Shown here piece after piece: positions 30,250 to 42,672 of a stretch of 64,000 nt of DNA. Every line of letters starts with the position of its first letter. Positions within the stretch are counted from its first letter, which is position 1. The translations under genes were made by a program, and so were the position numbers. Where the stretch lies: assembly GCA_023974075.1 (NCBI GenBank), contig CM043787.1, positions 34,753,718-34,817,717 on the forward strand, in the 5' to 3' direction. Source of the DNA: Chaenocephalus aceratus. Taxonomy: Eukaryota > Chordata > Actinopteri > Perciformes > Channichthyidae. The notes below the pieces were generated by a model, which was given only the letters and a program-made list of their open reading frames with translations, was not told where the DNA came from and did not search any database.

Positions 30250-33200
30250 TGAAAGTCCTGTAATATAACTACTGACACATGCAAATAGGTAAACATTGCA
30301 CTGAGCTATAACCAATTCCACATCTAAAGGGTTTGTACATAGAGCTGATGTGAATGTCAAATAAATTGTCAGCAGAGGGCGCACAAAGCCTGCTCAGAGA
30401 CAGATTTGTTGGCTCCTGTGAGGCAAGCATTTCTTCCAAAAATGTTAACTGATTTGGTCAAAGGTTTGTGGAATGGGTTTTATTTCAAGTAACATCACCA
30501 GGGTGGGCTTATCATTGCAGTGTTCAATTTGCTATAGTGAGGATTAGTAACCATTTAATATATATATATGTTTTGAGTTTTTTTAATCATACAACCAGCC
30601 ACACAACAAAATTAAAAGGAAACAAACATTCAGTTACACAAAGCAAATCCCCAAATCTTGTCTCACTTTAATATACTAAAAAGAAACAAAAACAAGATAT
30701 GATACAACATGTGCATTTATCAATTCAGGAAGTTTGGTGGGTTAAAGCTTTGCTCTGATATACTCCATAAATGGTTTCTAAATGATATTACATTCTCAAA
30801 GAAGCCAAGTATTGTGAATTTAACTTTCAAGTTTGAGATGCCGCGTCACCTTCCTCAGCAGTCTCCCTCGGTGGATGAGGGGACTTCAGGCGGACAATGA
30901 CCAATCTCCGTGCTAACATCTTCACCATTACGATTTAAAGAATGCCAAGTGACATCAAGCATAAAGAAACATCTGCTATCCTGAATGACTCAATATAACC
31001 TTATGATAAAAGTGTGCTCTGCATAAGGAAACCATGTATCTTTCTAACTACGCTGTTTATCCTAATTACTGAATTCCTTAAAACAATAAAGAAAGAAATC
31101 CAACCATTATTCTCCCCTGAAGCGAATGGCAACCATATCCACAACAGTGAGTATAATATAAACAACATATTGGTTGTTAATTCCCTTTTTCTGTAGATTG
31201 AGCATTTTTGCTTTCTTAAAAAATACTCATGCATCACAGAAATGTGCTAAATGGTGACGTGTTCTCTTTCCATTTGAGAGGGTATCACTTGATATTTTGC
31301 CTGGAGCCAATCAGGAGAGGAATATCTGATGTTGAAATATGTTATATAACATTATTTATTCCATAAGGCTAAGTGGGTTAATGTAATGAATCTCCACGTT
31401 TACATTTCACTGACTGGCATATACAGTATGTGCTTGGCTTGCACTCTTTTTAGTCGCATGCAGCACATTAGCTCATATCGACCAGCCAAATCTCACTCAA
31501 TGGAATAAAGACTTACTGCTGTGGCAGTGGGACACTGTGGAAGACAGCATGAACAGATTACCCCGAGATGAGTTGTACAACTACAATAGTATTACATTTA
31601 ACCCACACCGCACTCCATTCTGGAAGGTCACTTTGAAAACGAGTTACACTCATAATAATATTAGTAAACACAATATATATTGCACATTTCTTGAGTGTTT
31701 GTTTACATTTTTTAAAAGCAGATACAAACCAAAAAAACAACAAGAGATTGGAATAAAAGAAATAGTTGGACATCTATAACATTGACAAAATACTCAACAT
31801 TGTTGGCAGTTTTTAACCCACAGCGATGTTTATGGTTAAAATATGCAGTGAGCAAAGCCTGTCAGGGGACAAAGTGCCCAGGGATCATTGTCTTCTAACC
31901 AATCTATATGTGAGTGTCTGTCATACTCTAGCTTCTTCTACCTGATGCATGCTGATAAAGGCTCTTTCATGAGCCGAAGGATCAGGTCAACATCTGTGTT
32001 GCACCTGACAGCTGATCACAAAAGCGCATTGCCCTCATCATGGTTGATGTGCATTCCTTACTCACACCAACCACAACAGAGAGAAAACTGTATTATGACA
32101 TATAATTAACAAAGCAGAGTTGTATAACCTTCCTGCTCCATGTGCTATAATTTTCTAGCTGAAAATATATTTTTTTAGGACTGATCGTGTTTCTATACAT
32201 TTCTAGTTATTCTGTGTTGACCTGCATCAGCCATTAGCAGCAGACGGAGGATTACTGTAAAGCTTACTGTATCCGCTGTAAAGCCTGGGAACAAAATCAT
32301 GTGTGTGATTGGCAATCCATGTAAAAAAATCATCGTAAAGAGAAGTATGCTTCATAAAATCTCTTTTACACCACAAATAAATGACTTTCCAAGCCGATCT
32401 TGGGTGAAGATTTATAATATCAAATAAGTAAACTAACAAGATATTTACACAGGTCAAATCCTTGGTGCCTCAGACTGATGCTATTAACGCAATCATCATT
32501 ATAACGGATAGTTGAGTGTACTTACACAATTATATCTATCTGAACTGTTCAATAATTGGCCTTGGATTGTCCATTATTGGCTTAAAGTTTGGTTTAAGGT
32601 CAAATACACTCACGCAAGGTGAGATGTCATTGCTTTCTTACTAAACGTCGCTCAGATCACAGAGTAGAACATGCCCACTCGAACAGGTAATTAGGCTTTC
32701 TAAACAGGAACATGAGGAAGTTGCAAATAGGCATCTTGACATACTCAGGTTTCTCTGTTTGTCGCAGTTAACAGGTTCTACAGTGATTGTGCTGTGAAGT
32801 GGATTTACCTCCCGGAGGCCTGCTGTGCTGGCAGTCTTATTGATCTGTTGAGCTCAGCAGAGAGCACACTCAGCACAGTGATCAGTGTTAAACGCTGAAA
32901 ACCTGCTGCCAGTAGTCAATGTCATCCTACACATCCTCGGTGGAAAGAGTCCAGAGTCTAATCTGCCCTGATGATGTTCTCTAACACATCTTAATTCCTC
33001 TTTTTGTCTCACACACCAGCTCTGTTTTGAATGTTTGAACGAAGGCACTGCCAAACATTTTGGAACTTCTGAACCTTTATGATGTGTGCCACATGTGAGA
33101 TTTGAATGGTAAACACTATAGATTACATGGAAACCATCTTTATAAATATACTGAGAATAGAATAAAAGAATATTGTGGTCGCTCATATTTTCAAAGCAGT

Positions 33201-33825
33201 GTTTGGAGACTCACCTCATAATAACACGGAAAATATTTCACAGACAGCCGCAGAATACACCTTGTTTCTGTTTTTGCTAAGATTGAAAATCTTACACAAT
33301 GATAGAAAACGTTTTTTCTATCTCATGACTGGTTTCCCTCATGAGATAGAGAATGCTTTGAAAATCAAACAACAGGACTTCAATATTTGTTGAAATGGAC
33401 AATTATTTTGGTTTCAATTCTCAGGAGAACTGGTGACTTTGCAGAAAGGCCTGGTTTCTGTCAATGAATTCGTTATGACAAAATGCATTTTCATGTATGA
33501 TGATTTAAGTTTTGAAATATATAACTTAAAGTGACACATATTTAAAGAATGGCTGTATTACTATCGTGCTCTAAACTTAAAATGAGGGAAGAAGAATAAG
33601 AAGTGAAGGAAAAAATAGAGACCTGTGGGAGAGAAAACAGAAAGAGTGGTTCAATATTTTCTGTTAAGACTAAATCTTGTAGGGGAGTGAATGAGATGGT
33701 TCCAGTGCTGTCTCCGCTCTTGTCTGGTGCCCAGAAATGCAGGAAACATGGCTGACATCATTCCAACAGTGGGATGAGAAGCACTTACACAAAAGGGTCA
33801 GTTCAATCAGGGAATTGAACTGAAA
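30250..33825. other. AT-rich non-coding DNA, no gene recognised
   Basis: No known domain in any frame. The block 31890-32060 is compositionally complex and includes CACCTGACAGCTGATCAC, an E-box next to a TGACAG core, so it is a candidate regulatory element by inspection only. Confidence 0.5.
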
Positions 33826-33839
33826 AGGGGGGGGGGTGT

Positions 33840-34740
33840 AAGGGTCCTTACCCTTACACACCCCCCATTTTCCCTCTGCTGGTCTATGGCCTTGTAGAGG
33901 GTAACGGGGTACAGAGTCGCTTAGATAAGCGGGGGAGTGCATCTGACGAAGAGATAGGTTGTTGTGCTCCCTATCTCTGTTTCTTGTCCTATAGATCTAA
34001 TAGAACTGCTCGGGTCTTGATAGATTGAGTGGGGAAGTTCATGAGATCTTTCTCGAGGGTTATCAAGAATAACTTTTATCCAATTACCTTTTCCCTCTCT
34101 GTCTGTGTCTGTGTATTCTCTTGTTCCGATTAACCCAGCCAAATCTTTTTTCTTGTTTTGTATCTATATCTACGCCGGGATCCGGAGTCGAGGCTGATCC
34201 TCTTGCTGTAGTCCTGTGTCTTGGATCCTCTATCCTGAGTTCTGGATTAAGTCGTGGACTTCGGGTCGTGGCTGAACCTGTCTCTACGGTCCTGCCTTGG
34301 GTCTCGCCCTGCTGCTTCCCTGATGGCTTCCACAGGATTGTAGCTGACATCCTCGGATTCATCTTCTTATTACAGACACATGCATTTCCTAACATTCGGT
34401 CTATATGCTGTAAAATGTATTATCTCTTCGATTTACACACGGCATCTATTGCACGTCTGTCCGTCCTGGGAGAGGGATCCCTCCTCTGTTGCTCTCCCTG
34501 AGGTTTCTCCCATTTTTTCCCCTTAAACTGTGGGTTTTCTCTGGAAGTTTTTCCTTGTACGTTGTGAGGGTCTAAGGATAGAGGGTGTCGTTTTTCTCAT
34601 ACTGATATTCTGAACAATCTGTGCTGTTGTATAAAGTGTCTCTACTGTAGGCTATTTTTATTTTATGTACAGCACTTTGGCTCGATCAAAAATCGTTTAT
34701 AAATGTGCTATATAAATAAAACTTGATTTGATTTGATTCC
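33840..34740 (+). mobile_element. Non-LTR retrotransposon 3' region with TTGAT tail
   Basis: 34436-34720 matches the insert at 23669-23911 almost base for base (ACACGGCATCTATTGCAC, CCTCCTCTGTTGCTCTCC), then ends in GCTATATAAATAAAACTTGA and short TTGAT repeats. The 33840-34435 part is probably further element sequence (GAGTCGAGGCTGATCC, GACTTCGGGTCGTGG), but I could not read a protein in it. A G-run and hairpin at 33828-33866 mark the left side. Confidence 0.6.
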
Positions 34741-34744
34741 TCAT

Positions 34745-35470
34745 ATGAACTCTTCCCCTTCCTCTGACTGTAGAACTCATATCAAGACAGCTAATTTATA
34801 ATGGTCATAAACATTCATCCAATAATAAACATGTATGTTGGCTGTAAGAAAAGACAGTAGCCTATGTGTCTTTCTGCCCAGTCAGTGAAGTCTAGCTTCC
34901 AGATGTTCTCAGTGCCCTTTTAGGTAGAGACAGACAGCGGTCTTCTTTGTGTTATGGATTTATGACTGGAAACCGCGCCACCTAAATATAGCTTTGAGCT
35001 GTGAGAGCTGCTTTCACGTGCTCTGAATCTCAATCAGGTACCCTGTGTGGAGAGCTAGCACCTCAAGTTTAAAATTGAACGTTCAAATGCGGGCAAATTA
35101 GTGGAATCATTCCGGAAATAAAAGAAAACTATTTGAAGAATGGGTTTCTTTTTGCTGTAATTGCTGTAACAGGCCAATTGGAGAACATACGCTGTCACCC
35201 CCTCAGCAAATCACCCTCCGACCCCTCAATTTGGAAAGTACAGCACATCATGTAAAGGTGCATTGAACCCTGAAATGAACACATATTGTTTACAGACTGA
35301 ACCAAGACAAGAGCGAGAGGAATGTCTGCTCTTTGAAACATTAATGTACTGCCCAATAAATGTTGTAGCACTTTAGTAATGGAGACGAAAACTGGGATAG
35401 CTGTGAACATCAGGCTTCAAACACTATTCCACTCTTAGATCAGTGAACTATAAAGTTCAATCCTTACTCA
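34745..35470. other. Non-coding DNA, nothing recognised
   Basis: No coding frame or repeat I can name. Confidence 0.5.
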
Positions 35471-35550
35471 ATTCAATTCAAAACCTTTATTTATCCAGGT
35501 AAAATCCCATTGAGATCAATGATCTCTTTTTCAAGGGAGACCTGCATGCT
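35470..35550 (-). repeat. Short LINE-tail-like fragment
   Basis: CCTTTATTTATCCAGGTAAA, then CCCATTGAGATCAATGATCTC and AAGGGAGACCTGC form a common fish dispersed repeat whose minus-strand reading ends in an AAATAAAGG tail. It is about 80 bp and not coding. Confidence 0.5.
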
Positions 35551-36017
35551 CGGTACTATTGCCAATTTATATTGATAAACATTGTTTCAAGAGACGTCCA
35601 TTTCCCTGCTTTGGGTGTATAACGTTTCATGAGGCTCTTTTAAAAGTGAAGGGCTTTCCATGTCACATTATACAACAAAGCAGACTGAGAAAGAGAGGGT
35701 CTTTACAGTACAATGACACCAGAATACTTCTAGTTGGAAGACAGAAGACTGAACATGTTTTTTATTTTATGACTAAGAGTAGTAGTGTACTGCTTAGATA
35801 TATGTTGCTGTGTTACCCAAATATGTTAATAGAGGCCATTTTACATAACCACTGATAACAAAGGCCCTGGTGTGACTTTGCCTTTTCTGACCTCTGACCA
35901 TCTTCAGGGGTCGGCAACAGGCGGACCGCGGTCCGGATCCGGACCCAGACGCCGACCTATACATAGATATATATAAACACTAGATGGCTCATGGGAGATT
36001 TTCCAGCGTAGCTGACC

Positions 36018-36036
36018 GGCCGCCATCTTGCTACAG
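36018..36036 (+). repeat. Subterminal inverted repeat of the P element, left
   Basis: GGCCGCCATCTTGCTACAG, the exact inverse of 38070-38088. It contains the YY1-type core AAGATGGCGGC on the minus strand, 57 bp in from the terminus. Confidence 0.88.
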
Positions 36037-36443
36037 TCAACAGTTACTCTGATTCGCGTTATGGTAGCTGTTGTCAGGTGAGTGATCTGCACAAAAATAC
36101 TCTTAACTCACTGAAATCTTGACTGATTTACAAACGGTTTGGTTTATTATAAACATGATTAGCATGGCTATGATACAGGATGCTTGGACATGTTGAAATT
36201 GCAGCTTTTCTTTGTGTATGTGGTTGTATTTATTAGCTGGCTAATAACAAGAGGCTGTCAGTGAGACCTAGTATTACAAAGTTCACCCAGCAACTTTACA
36301 CCAGTGGGAGAGGCAGAACTGCTCTTTCTTTTCAACACAACTTAAGTTACACATGATTTCTTCCAAGTGGTTTGGCTTGTTAAAAACATCTTGCATTATG
36401 ATACAGGAATTTGCTGGCTTTGTGTTTACAGAAGTACCTGACT

Positions 36444-37100
36444 ATGCCGGACTTTTGTGCAGCCTACGGATGCTCTAATCACCGCAGTCTGGAAACAAGA
36501 ACCCGTGGGATCACCTTTCACGTGTAAGATATGACAATATTATGACTAAAATTAGGATAATCGTTAATTACTTAGTGGATGTATGTACATTACAAGTCCT
36601 GCTACACAGGATCAGTGGGGCTATGTGAGATAATAGTATTGCAAGATTGTTGTTGACCCAGCCTCTTTAGAATATGTTGTTACCATTTCTTTACACAATT
36701 ATTTAATGTTTCTATTGGACACCTTTTTTATTACTCTTAGTGTGGTTGTCTTATTCTTAAAGTAGGCTATACATACATGCATACATACCAAAAATATGAT
36801 AATTTCGGTGTGTATTTTTGTCCTACCCTTAATGTTAAAGGAAAGAAGGGAGGAACATGTTTACAATAATTTATATATCTGGCTACCTTTCTCATGTTTT
36901 TAAGGTTTCCCAAAACCAAAGAGAGGAGGAGGCAGTGGGAACTCGCCCTAAGAAGGGACGGTTTTGTTTCCTGTGACAGGACACTGCTCTGCAGTGAGCA
37001 CTTCAGGAGTGAGGAATTTGACCGGACAGGAGACGCAGCACTATGTTCCCCACATATGTTTATGTTTGCTCAGTCTAATAAACCCATAACATGGTTGTGA
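36444..37100 (+). CDS. THAP-domain protein of the P element, two coding exons
   Basis: Coding exons are 36444-36523 and 36905-37100, with a possible non-coding exon ending at 36077 (CAG/GTGAGT donor; acceptor TTTACAG before 36432). The first coding exon starts MPDFCAAYGCSNHRS and ends at CACGT/GTAAGA; the second begins after TTTTTAAG with TTTCCCAAAACC, and phases agree. The spliced product is about 91 residues with a THAP zinc module: Cys5, Cys10, Trp38, Cys56, His59 and Phe60 (CSEHF). THAP domains bind the ends of P elements or gene promoters. The usual C-terminal AVPTIF-like motif is missing, so the domain may be cut short after FDRTG. An AATAAA lies at 37077-37082. Without a transposase core the product could act as a repressor, if expressed and folded. 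Confidence 0.72.
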
Positions 37101-37234
37101 AAGAATACCAAAGCTGAGGCTGGACGGTGATTGATTGTTGGTGTGCCATGTGTTCTTCTTAATAATAATAATACATTTATTTTGGGGGGCCGCCTTTCAT
37201 AACACCCAAGGACACATAGGATAGTTTATGTTTA

Positions 37235-37276
37235 AATTGTTCCCTATATTGCATAGGGGCAATATAGGGAACAATT
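37235..37276. repeat. Perfect 18-bp hairpin in the P element
   Basis: Arms 37235-37252 and 37259-37276 are exact inverses around the six-base loop ATAGGG. Function unknown. Confidence 0.9.
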
Positions 37277-37783
37277 GAAACAGTGGATTTTGTGATATAT
37301 CAGCCGGGGTGAGACAAGACAAACCACAAATGGACTACAGAAGGACACAAAAGGACACATGGTACAGTTTATATTATTCTTGGTCTTTTTTCAATAACAT
37401 ATTTCAAAGGTTCTGGATTTGTTAAAAATCTAGAAACTAAATACAAAACTAGGATGATATGAAGATCTCATGTCAAAAATAGTTGTGATAAATTAGACAG
37501 AACTGGCCTGTCTGTGAGCACATTTTATGTTGGTTTGGTTCTTCTGATAAAGGTGTGAATATCTAAATAATATACCAACATATGCTATTGTCATTAGTTG
37601 TGTCCCTGTTCTTAAAGCTAAGGCATTGCGAAATTAACAACTCTTGGCTTAGAGTGGTAACATGAGAGCGATTTTTATATATAAAATATAAATGTATTTT
37701 AATTTTATAATTTATTTTAAATATTAACAATATAATAAAATAAATGGAAATATATACACCGGCAAATATTTAATATAAATACC

Positions 37784-37890
<107 letters not shown>

Positions 37891-38069
37891 GCTATTGCTT
37901 TATCTGATTAATGTTATTTTCATATGAAAGTCCATGATTATAAGTATGCAGTATCATAACTACATCTTTGATGTTTATAAAAAACCAAACCGTTTGAAAA
38001 TTGGTTGAAAATTGAGCAAGCTATGGTTATTTAAATAGTAAACCATAATGTTATGAATGAGAGAACTGC

Positions 38070-38088
38070 CTGTAGCAAGATGGCGGCC
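38070..38088 (-). repeat. Subterminal inverted repeat of the P element, right
   Basis: CTGTAGCAAGATGGCGGCC, the exact inverse of 36018-36036. Confidence 0.88.
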
Positions 38089-38759
38089 AAGTGGCAACGT
38101 CGGTCTCAATTGGCCAGCAGCGCGGGTGAGTCATCTAGTGTTTATATATATCTATGGACCTATAGGCCTACGGACCCGGAGCTATAATCAATACATTAAT
38201 AGGGGATTTTTCGGCACCTCCCGCTATTTTAACGCTGATTTGGGTGACTTGTGTAATTCGCGGAGAACCGACGAGTTTTCGTTTTGGGGGTGGGGAGTCC
38301 GTCCGTCAGTCCGACTGACGGACAACTTCTCACTTCAAAAAAGAAGAAGAAATCTAGACCGCAAAAATAATTCAACAAGCGAGTACCTGTTTTTCCTGGC
38401 CAAGGACAGGTTCCTTGAACACAACACGAGCGTAACGTGTCTTCACGTGGTATATGTCTCGTCTGAAAGGAGAGCACCGGAACGCCGCTCCAGCCCTATT
38501 ATTGCAGTACCCATAAGGAGCCGTACACATGCCGCAGTGTTTGCGTGGCTGTGTCTTTAGTTGTAAGCACAGTGGCGATCTGTTGTTATTCGCATCTGGT
38601 TAGCTAGCTATGCTAACGAATTTAAAGAGCTTTTCTACAACCAGGTGGAAGAGAGCTCTCTCCTGAGAGGCTCAAATAACCTCAGCTCAGTGAGGTTAAG
38701 GCACACCTTGATATGATCATTATAGTTATTAATGAGACTAAATGAAAAACAGGTATAAA

Positions 38760-39005
38760 ACACTATATGACAGTAACAAAAAAGTTGTTAAAAACAACAA
38801 GAATAGAGTTTAAAAAGGGAGTGATTTGTAAAATATCCAAAAAGAAAAATCTGCTTACAGTTCTGTATCATATGCAAGATGTATCCATAGATCTCTTCAT
38901 GTTGCTCTCAAAGTGCACCAGATTGATGCTTTTAACTTCAATATTTAAAAAAAAAATCTTCCCCGGGGAACATGCCCCCGGACCCCCGAGAGGAGGTTAG
39001 GTCCG
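38760..39005 (-). repeat. Dispersed segment, inverse of 40985-41235
   Basis: Its reverse complement aligns with 40985-41235: GGGGGTCCGGGGGCA, then AAATATTGAAGTTAA, AGAGCAACATGAAGAGATCT and ATGGATACATC are shared. Each copy lies inside a different hAT-like element. Confidence 0.8.
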
Positions 39006-39259
39006 TCCCCCCCCCCCCCCCCCCCACTTCAATCATGTTCACATGGATAGGATATACATTTGCACACATCTTGTGTCCATATCTTTCTGTTTTGGTGGTT
39101 GGTTGCTTTTTCTTTGCACAGCATGAAAGAAAGGCCAAATGAATGGGCTGTGATTTTAGTTTTTTTAAGCAGAGGTTGAGTTCAATAATTTGTACGACCC
39201 TCGGAGGATTTTATAAAAATTGAAAGGAAAAAGGTTCCCCATCACTGCTGTAAATAATA

Positions 39260-40667
39260 ATACAAACCCTTGATTTTTAACTTAACATCTCTGTATCCTA
39301 TTGATCTGAGCATATTATAAAGAATAGCCAGTTAATTGAAACATTATTGCACAGGCCTTTGTCAGATGGTATATTACGCTGTTTTTTTCCTGCTTCGAAT
39401 AGTTCTCTCTTTTTTCACCATACCTGTGTTTGCATCACTGTAACCAATGAGCACCTGCATGTGTATGAGAATGGCCCTGACACCATTTCAGCCCAGATTT
39501 ACAAACTCCTGGCAGGACAAGCTCAAGCTCAATTCTCGCACAGAATTAAAAAAAAAAGTGAGTGAGGGACTGCACTGGGTAGTGACACACAGTGGTTAGG
39601 TTTATGCACAAAAAATACTTGGTTAGAATTAAGTGGAAGATTGAGGTTTAAGGTAAAGTAAGTGCCTTGTTAGGATTATGGGAATTTAAAGACCATAGGA
39701 GTCATTGTATTAATGATCACATTTTCCATTAAAAACATTTTCAGGATTTTTGCAGTGCCTCTTCTAGATTTCCCTAGGTGTAGAGGAAAGGAAGAAGTTG
39801 TAAATACAGATTTTTGTCTCAACTGAAACTAAAGGATCTTTTCAAACAGATCAAATTAAACAATGGCTGTATTAAGTGTATTAGTGTCAAATGTCAACAC
39901 TGTGGATGGTGGCCTTAGATGTGACCAAACCCATCTATCGGTTCTTATACGTATATGTATATACAGGTAATTAGTTAATTAATCATCTTCAGCTCCCTTT
40001 GTTGCGATATCTAGAGACGACCAGAAATTGAGCTTGATTATTATATTATTACTTCTGTTGAGGTATGACCAAACAATTAATTATCTTGTGATTCAAGGCT
40101 AATTAATGAGATGTTACTATTGTTTAAGTGAGTTTATAGGCAGGGAAATGTAATATATGATACTGATATTCCTAACAAAAGCATATCAGGCACAGAGCTC
40201 ACAGAAGGCAGCGCTCACCAGATCAACCTATGAGGTCTAAACTAATAATTGCTCTGCACAGTGAAGTATAAACTGCATGGTTTGTTTGGCAAAGGGACTT
40301 CTGGGCAAAAGAGTTCAGACCGAGAGGGGTAACGTGGGGACGCAGGAACAGCTGTGTTTGCTAGGACAAGGCCAAGCCATGTGTTGAGTGTCTCCCCAGT
40401 ATACACTCGAAAAACTCCACAATGCTAAAATGTTATTTGTTTTTAGCCAATGTGACAGAGTAACCCTGCACCTGTTTACTTAGAGACACTCCAGTTGGAC
40501 CAAACCTCAACACAACATATTGCAGTTTATGTTTTTCCACTGCAGTGAAGCAGACTTTGAAGAGCACTGTTTTTGCACAATTAATGGCGCGGTTAAGAAA
40601 GGCACAGATCGTCTTTTTTCTTGAGATGTGGCACTTTGGTGTCTTGAGTTTTCCAGGAGTTGCATTG
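39260..40667. other. AT-rich non-coding DNA, nothing recognised
   Basis: No coding frame or named repeat. Poly-C at 39009-39026 lies just to the left, inside the hAT-like sequence. Confidence 0.5.
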
Positions 40668-40675
40668 GTTTAGCC

Positions 40676-41704
40676 CAGTGGTTCTCAAACTTTTTCTGTC
40701 AGGCCCCCCCTTTGGAGAAAAAAAAAAGTCGGGCCCCCCCAACACAAGTCAGGCTCAGTGGCGGCGCCAGAGATTTATTTTGGGGGTGCTGTGGGGTAGC
40801 TTGACGTTTCATAGAGGGTGCTCAAACATTTAGGGTTTCCCATTAATGTACCGGTCGCTACAGTGGAATTTTCTACTGCAACACTCCCCACACGCATATA
40901 CACAGTGTTCCCGCAACTGTTGCAATGAAGGCTCGATAATCAGCTCACGGCATATAGGTGTAAGCAGGGGTCAAGTGTTATTTTTATAGGTGGTGTGTAG
41001 ACCTCACATAGGGGGGTCCGGGGGCAAGCTCCCCCGGGAAGATTTATTTTTAAATATTGAAGTTAAATGCATCAATCTGGTGCACTTTGAGAGCAACATG
41101 AAGAGATCTATGGATACATCTCTCAACACCCATTTGAAACAGAACTGGAAACAGATTTACTTTTTCTTTATGGATATTTTACAAATCACCCTTTTAAACT
41201 TTATTCTTGTTTTACTGTCATATAGTATTTCATAGCTGTTTTTAATTTATTCTCTTATTTTTTTATAACTATAATGATCATATAAATGTGTGCCTCGGAA
41301 ATAATTGTTTACATTAATGGTGACCAAAACGTTTGAGATCCACTGAGATAACACTGAGAGAGTCCTTTAGCTCACTGAGTCTCTCAGTCTGACAGGAGAG
41401 GACTCTCCTCCACTTTGTTGTTGAAAAAACTCCTTATATCTGTTAGCGTAGCACGCTAGCACCAGAAGCTAACAACAACGATCGCTTGCGCTCTCTCTCT
41501 CTTGCTCGCGCACACAAAATGGCTCGTTCCACACACACACAGAGCCGAGCTTTATTGAAACACAGAGACCCAGACGTAATAGTACTGTACTGCATCATAT
41601 TATTTTCGAATCAATACATTTTCAAATTATGATATATATTTTTTTATATATATATATTTTTTATAACCATTTTTCCTCCTGGTCCCCCACTTTGAGAACC
41701 ACTG
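40676..41704. mobile_element. Non-autonomous hAT transposon with perfect 8-bp duplication
   Basis: The left end is CAGTGGTTCTCAAACTTTTT and the right end is the inverse AAAGTGGGGG...-type terminus finishing TTTGAGAACCACTG. GTTTAGCC is repeated exactly at 40668-40675 and 41705-41712. These are Charlie-type hAT hallmarks. The 1029-bp body contains a second hAT-like start (CAGTGGCGGCGCC at about 40757) and the dispersed segment 40985-41235, but no transposase. Confidence 0.92.
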
Positions 41705-42359
41705 GTTTAGCCAAGTCAACACGTCTTGTTAATTTATATTATGGTTTCAGAAGGCTTTCAGTCTGAGGCAATAGATTTCTTGAATGTTAGATATGACGGA
41801 GCAAGTGTTGAACGTTGCGGTGCGGGCTCATCGGGAATACAGCTGGAGAACAGACGTTGTGGTGAAAAAGATGAGAATTATAAAGTCCATGAAGAGATAA
41901 ACAACATATGTTTGGCTTCCTAACAGCTGTTGTCTCAAGGGAATTTGTAATGTTGTTGTTGCTAGAAAACTTAGTGTGTATTATTCATAACACATGTTTA
42001 ATCCTTGTTCACAAACAGTTGTGAAGATATCAAATCAAAGTCACATAATTTACGATTCGTTCATGTTTCTGTAAACGTTTCTTTGCCTCAGCAAATGAAT
42101 TGACCTACAGTGACTCTGGATCTGGCTCACCTCTGAATACTCGGCCCTTTAGCCAACATAAACAGTGTACAAGTTGATTTGACTATCTGTCTCATCTCAA
42201 CACCTACCAGTGCCAGCATTAGATGGTTAGCCATTAGGGGTGCAACAACTAATCGACTTAATCGATTAAAATCGATTACCAAATTAATTGCCAACTAATT
42301 CTGTCGTCGATTCGTTGGTGACGTCATCACATGTGTTTTACGCGCCGTTAAGCTCCAAC

Positions 42360-42545
42360 GTTCTCATTCATAACACTCTGTTCGATGTCTTACTATGGGA
42401 TGCGCCTCAACGCGTATGCAAAACAGAAGCATCAATCTCATTACGCCAATCCTGATTGGCTGGTGATCTTGACGTCAACGTCAGGGAATCCACCCACCCT
42501 TTAAGTAGCTTGCGCTACGACGCAGCGTCATTCAAACACCTCTTC
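42360..42545 (+). promoter_or_regulatory. 5' inverted terminal repeat and likely promoter of DIRS copy 2
   Basis: CCAAT (42446) and ATTGG (42455) are followed by the palindrome TTGACGTCAA (42469-42478), a CRE-like site, and CTTTAAGTAG (42499) as a TATA-like box. The same block recurs inverted at 47780-47925, and both ends of copy 1 keep it. Promoter function is inferred from motif order. Confidence 0.6.
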
Positions 42546-42672
42546 TCGCTTCAGAGCACATCTCGATTTATCAGTAACCGGGCTAGCTTAAAGGGCCACA
42601 GACTGAACCCAAAGCTAACATTCGGTCGACGGGCGCTTGCCGGTTACTTTTTTGCTTTGCAAGAAGACTGAA

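Noticed and set aside
33828..33866. Hairpin of GTGTAAGGG arms as a terminator or miRNA
   Set aside because: Short arms beside a G-run at a repeat border; more likely an insertion scar.
38057..38560. 167-codon plus-strand frame
   Set aside because: It spans the P-element right end and the flanking hAT, so it is a chance fusion.
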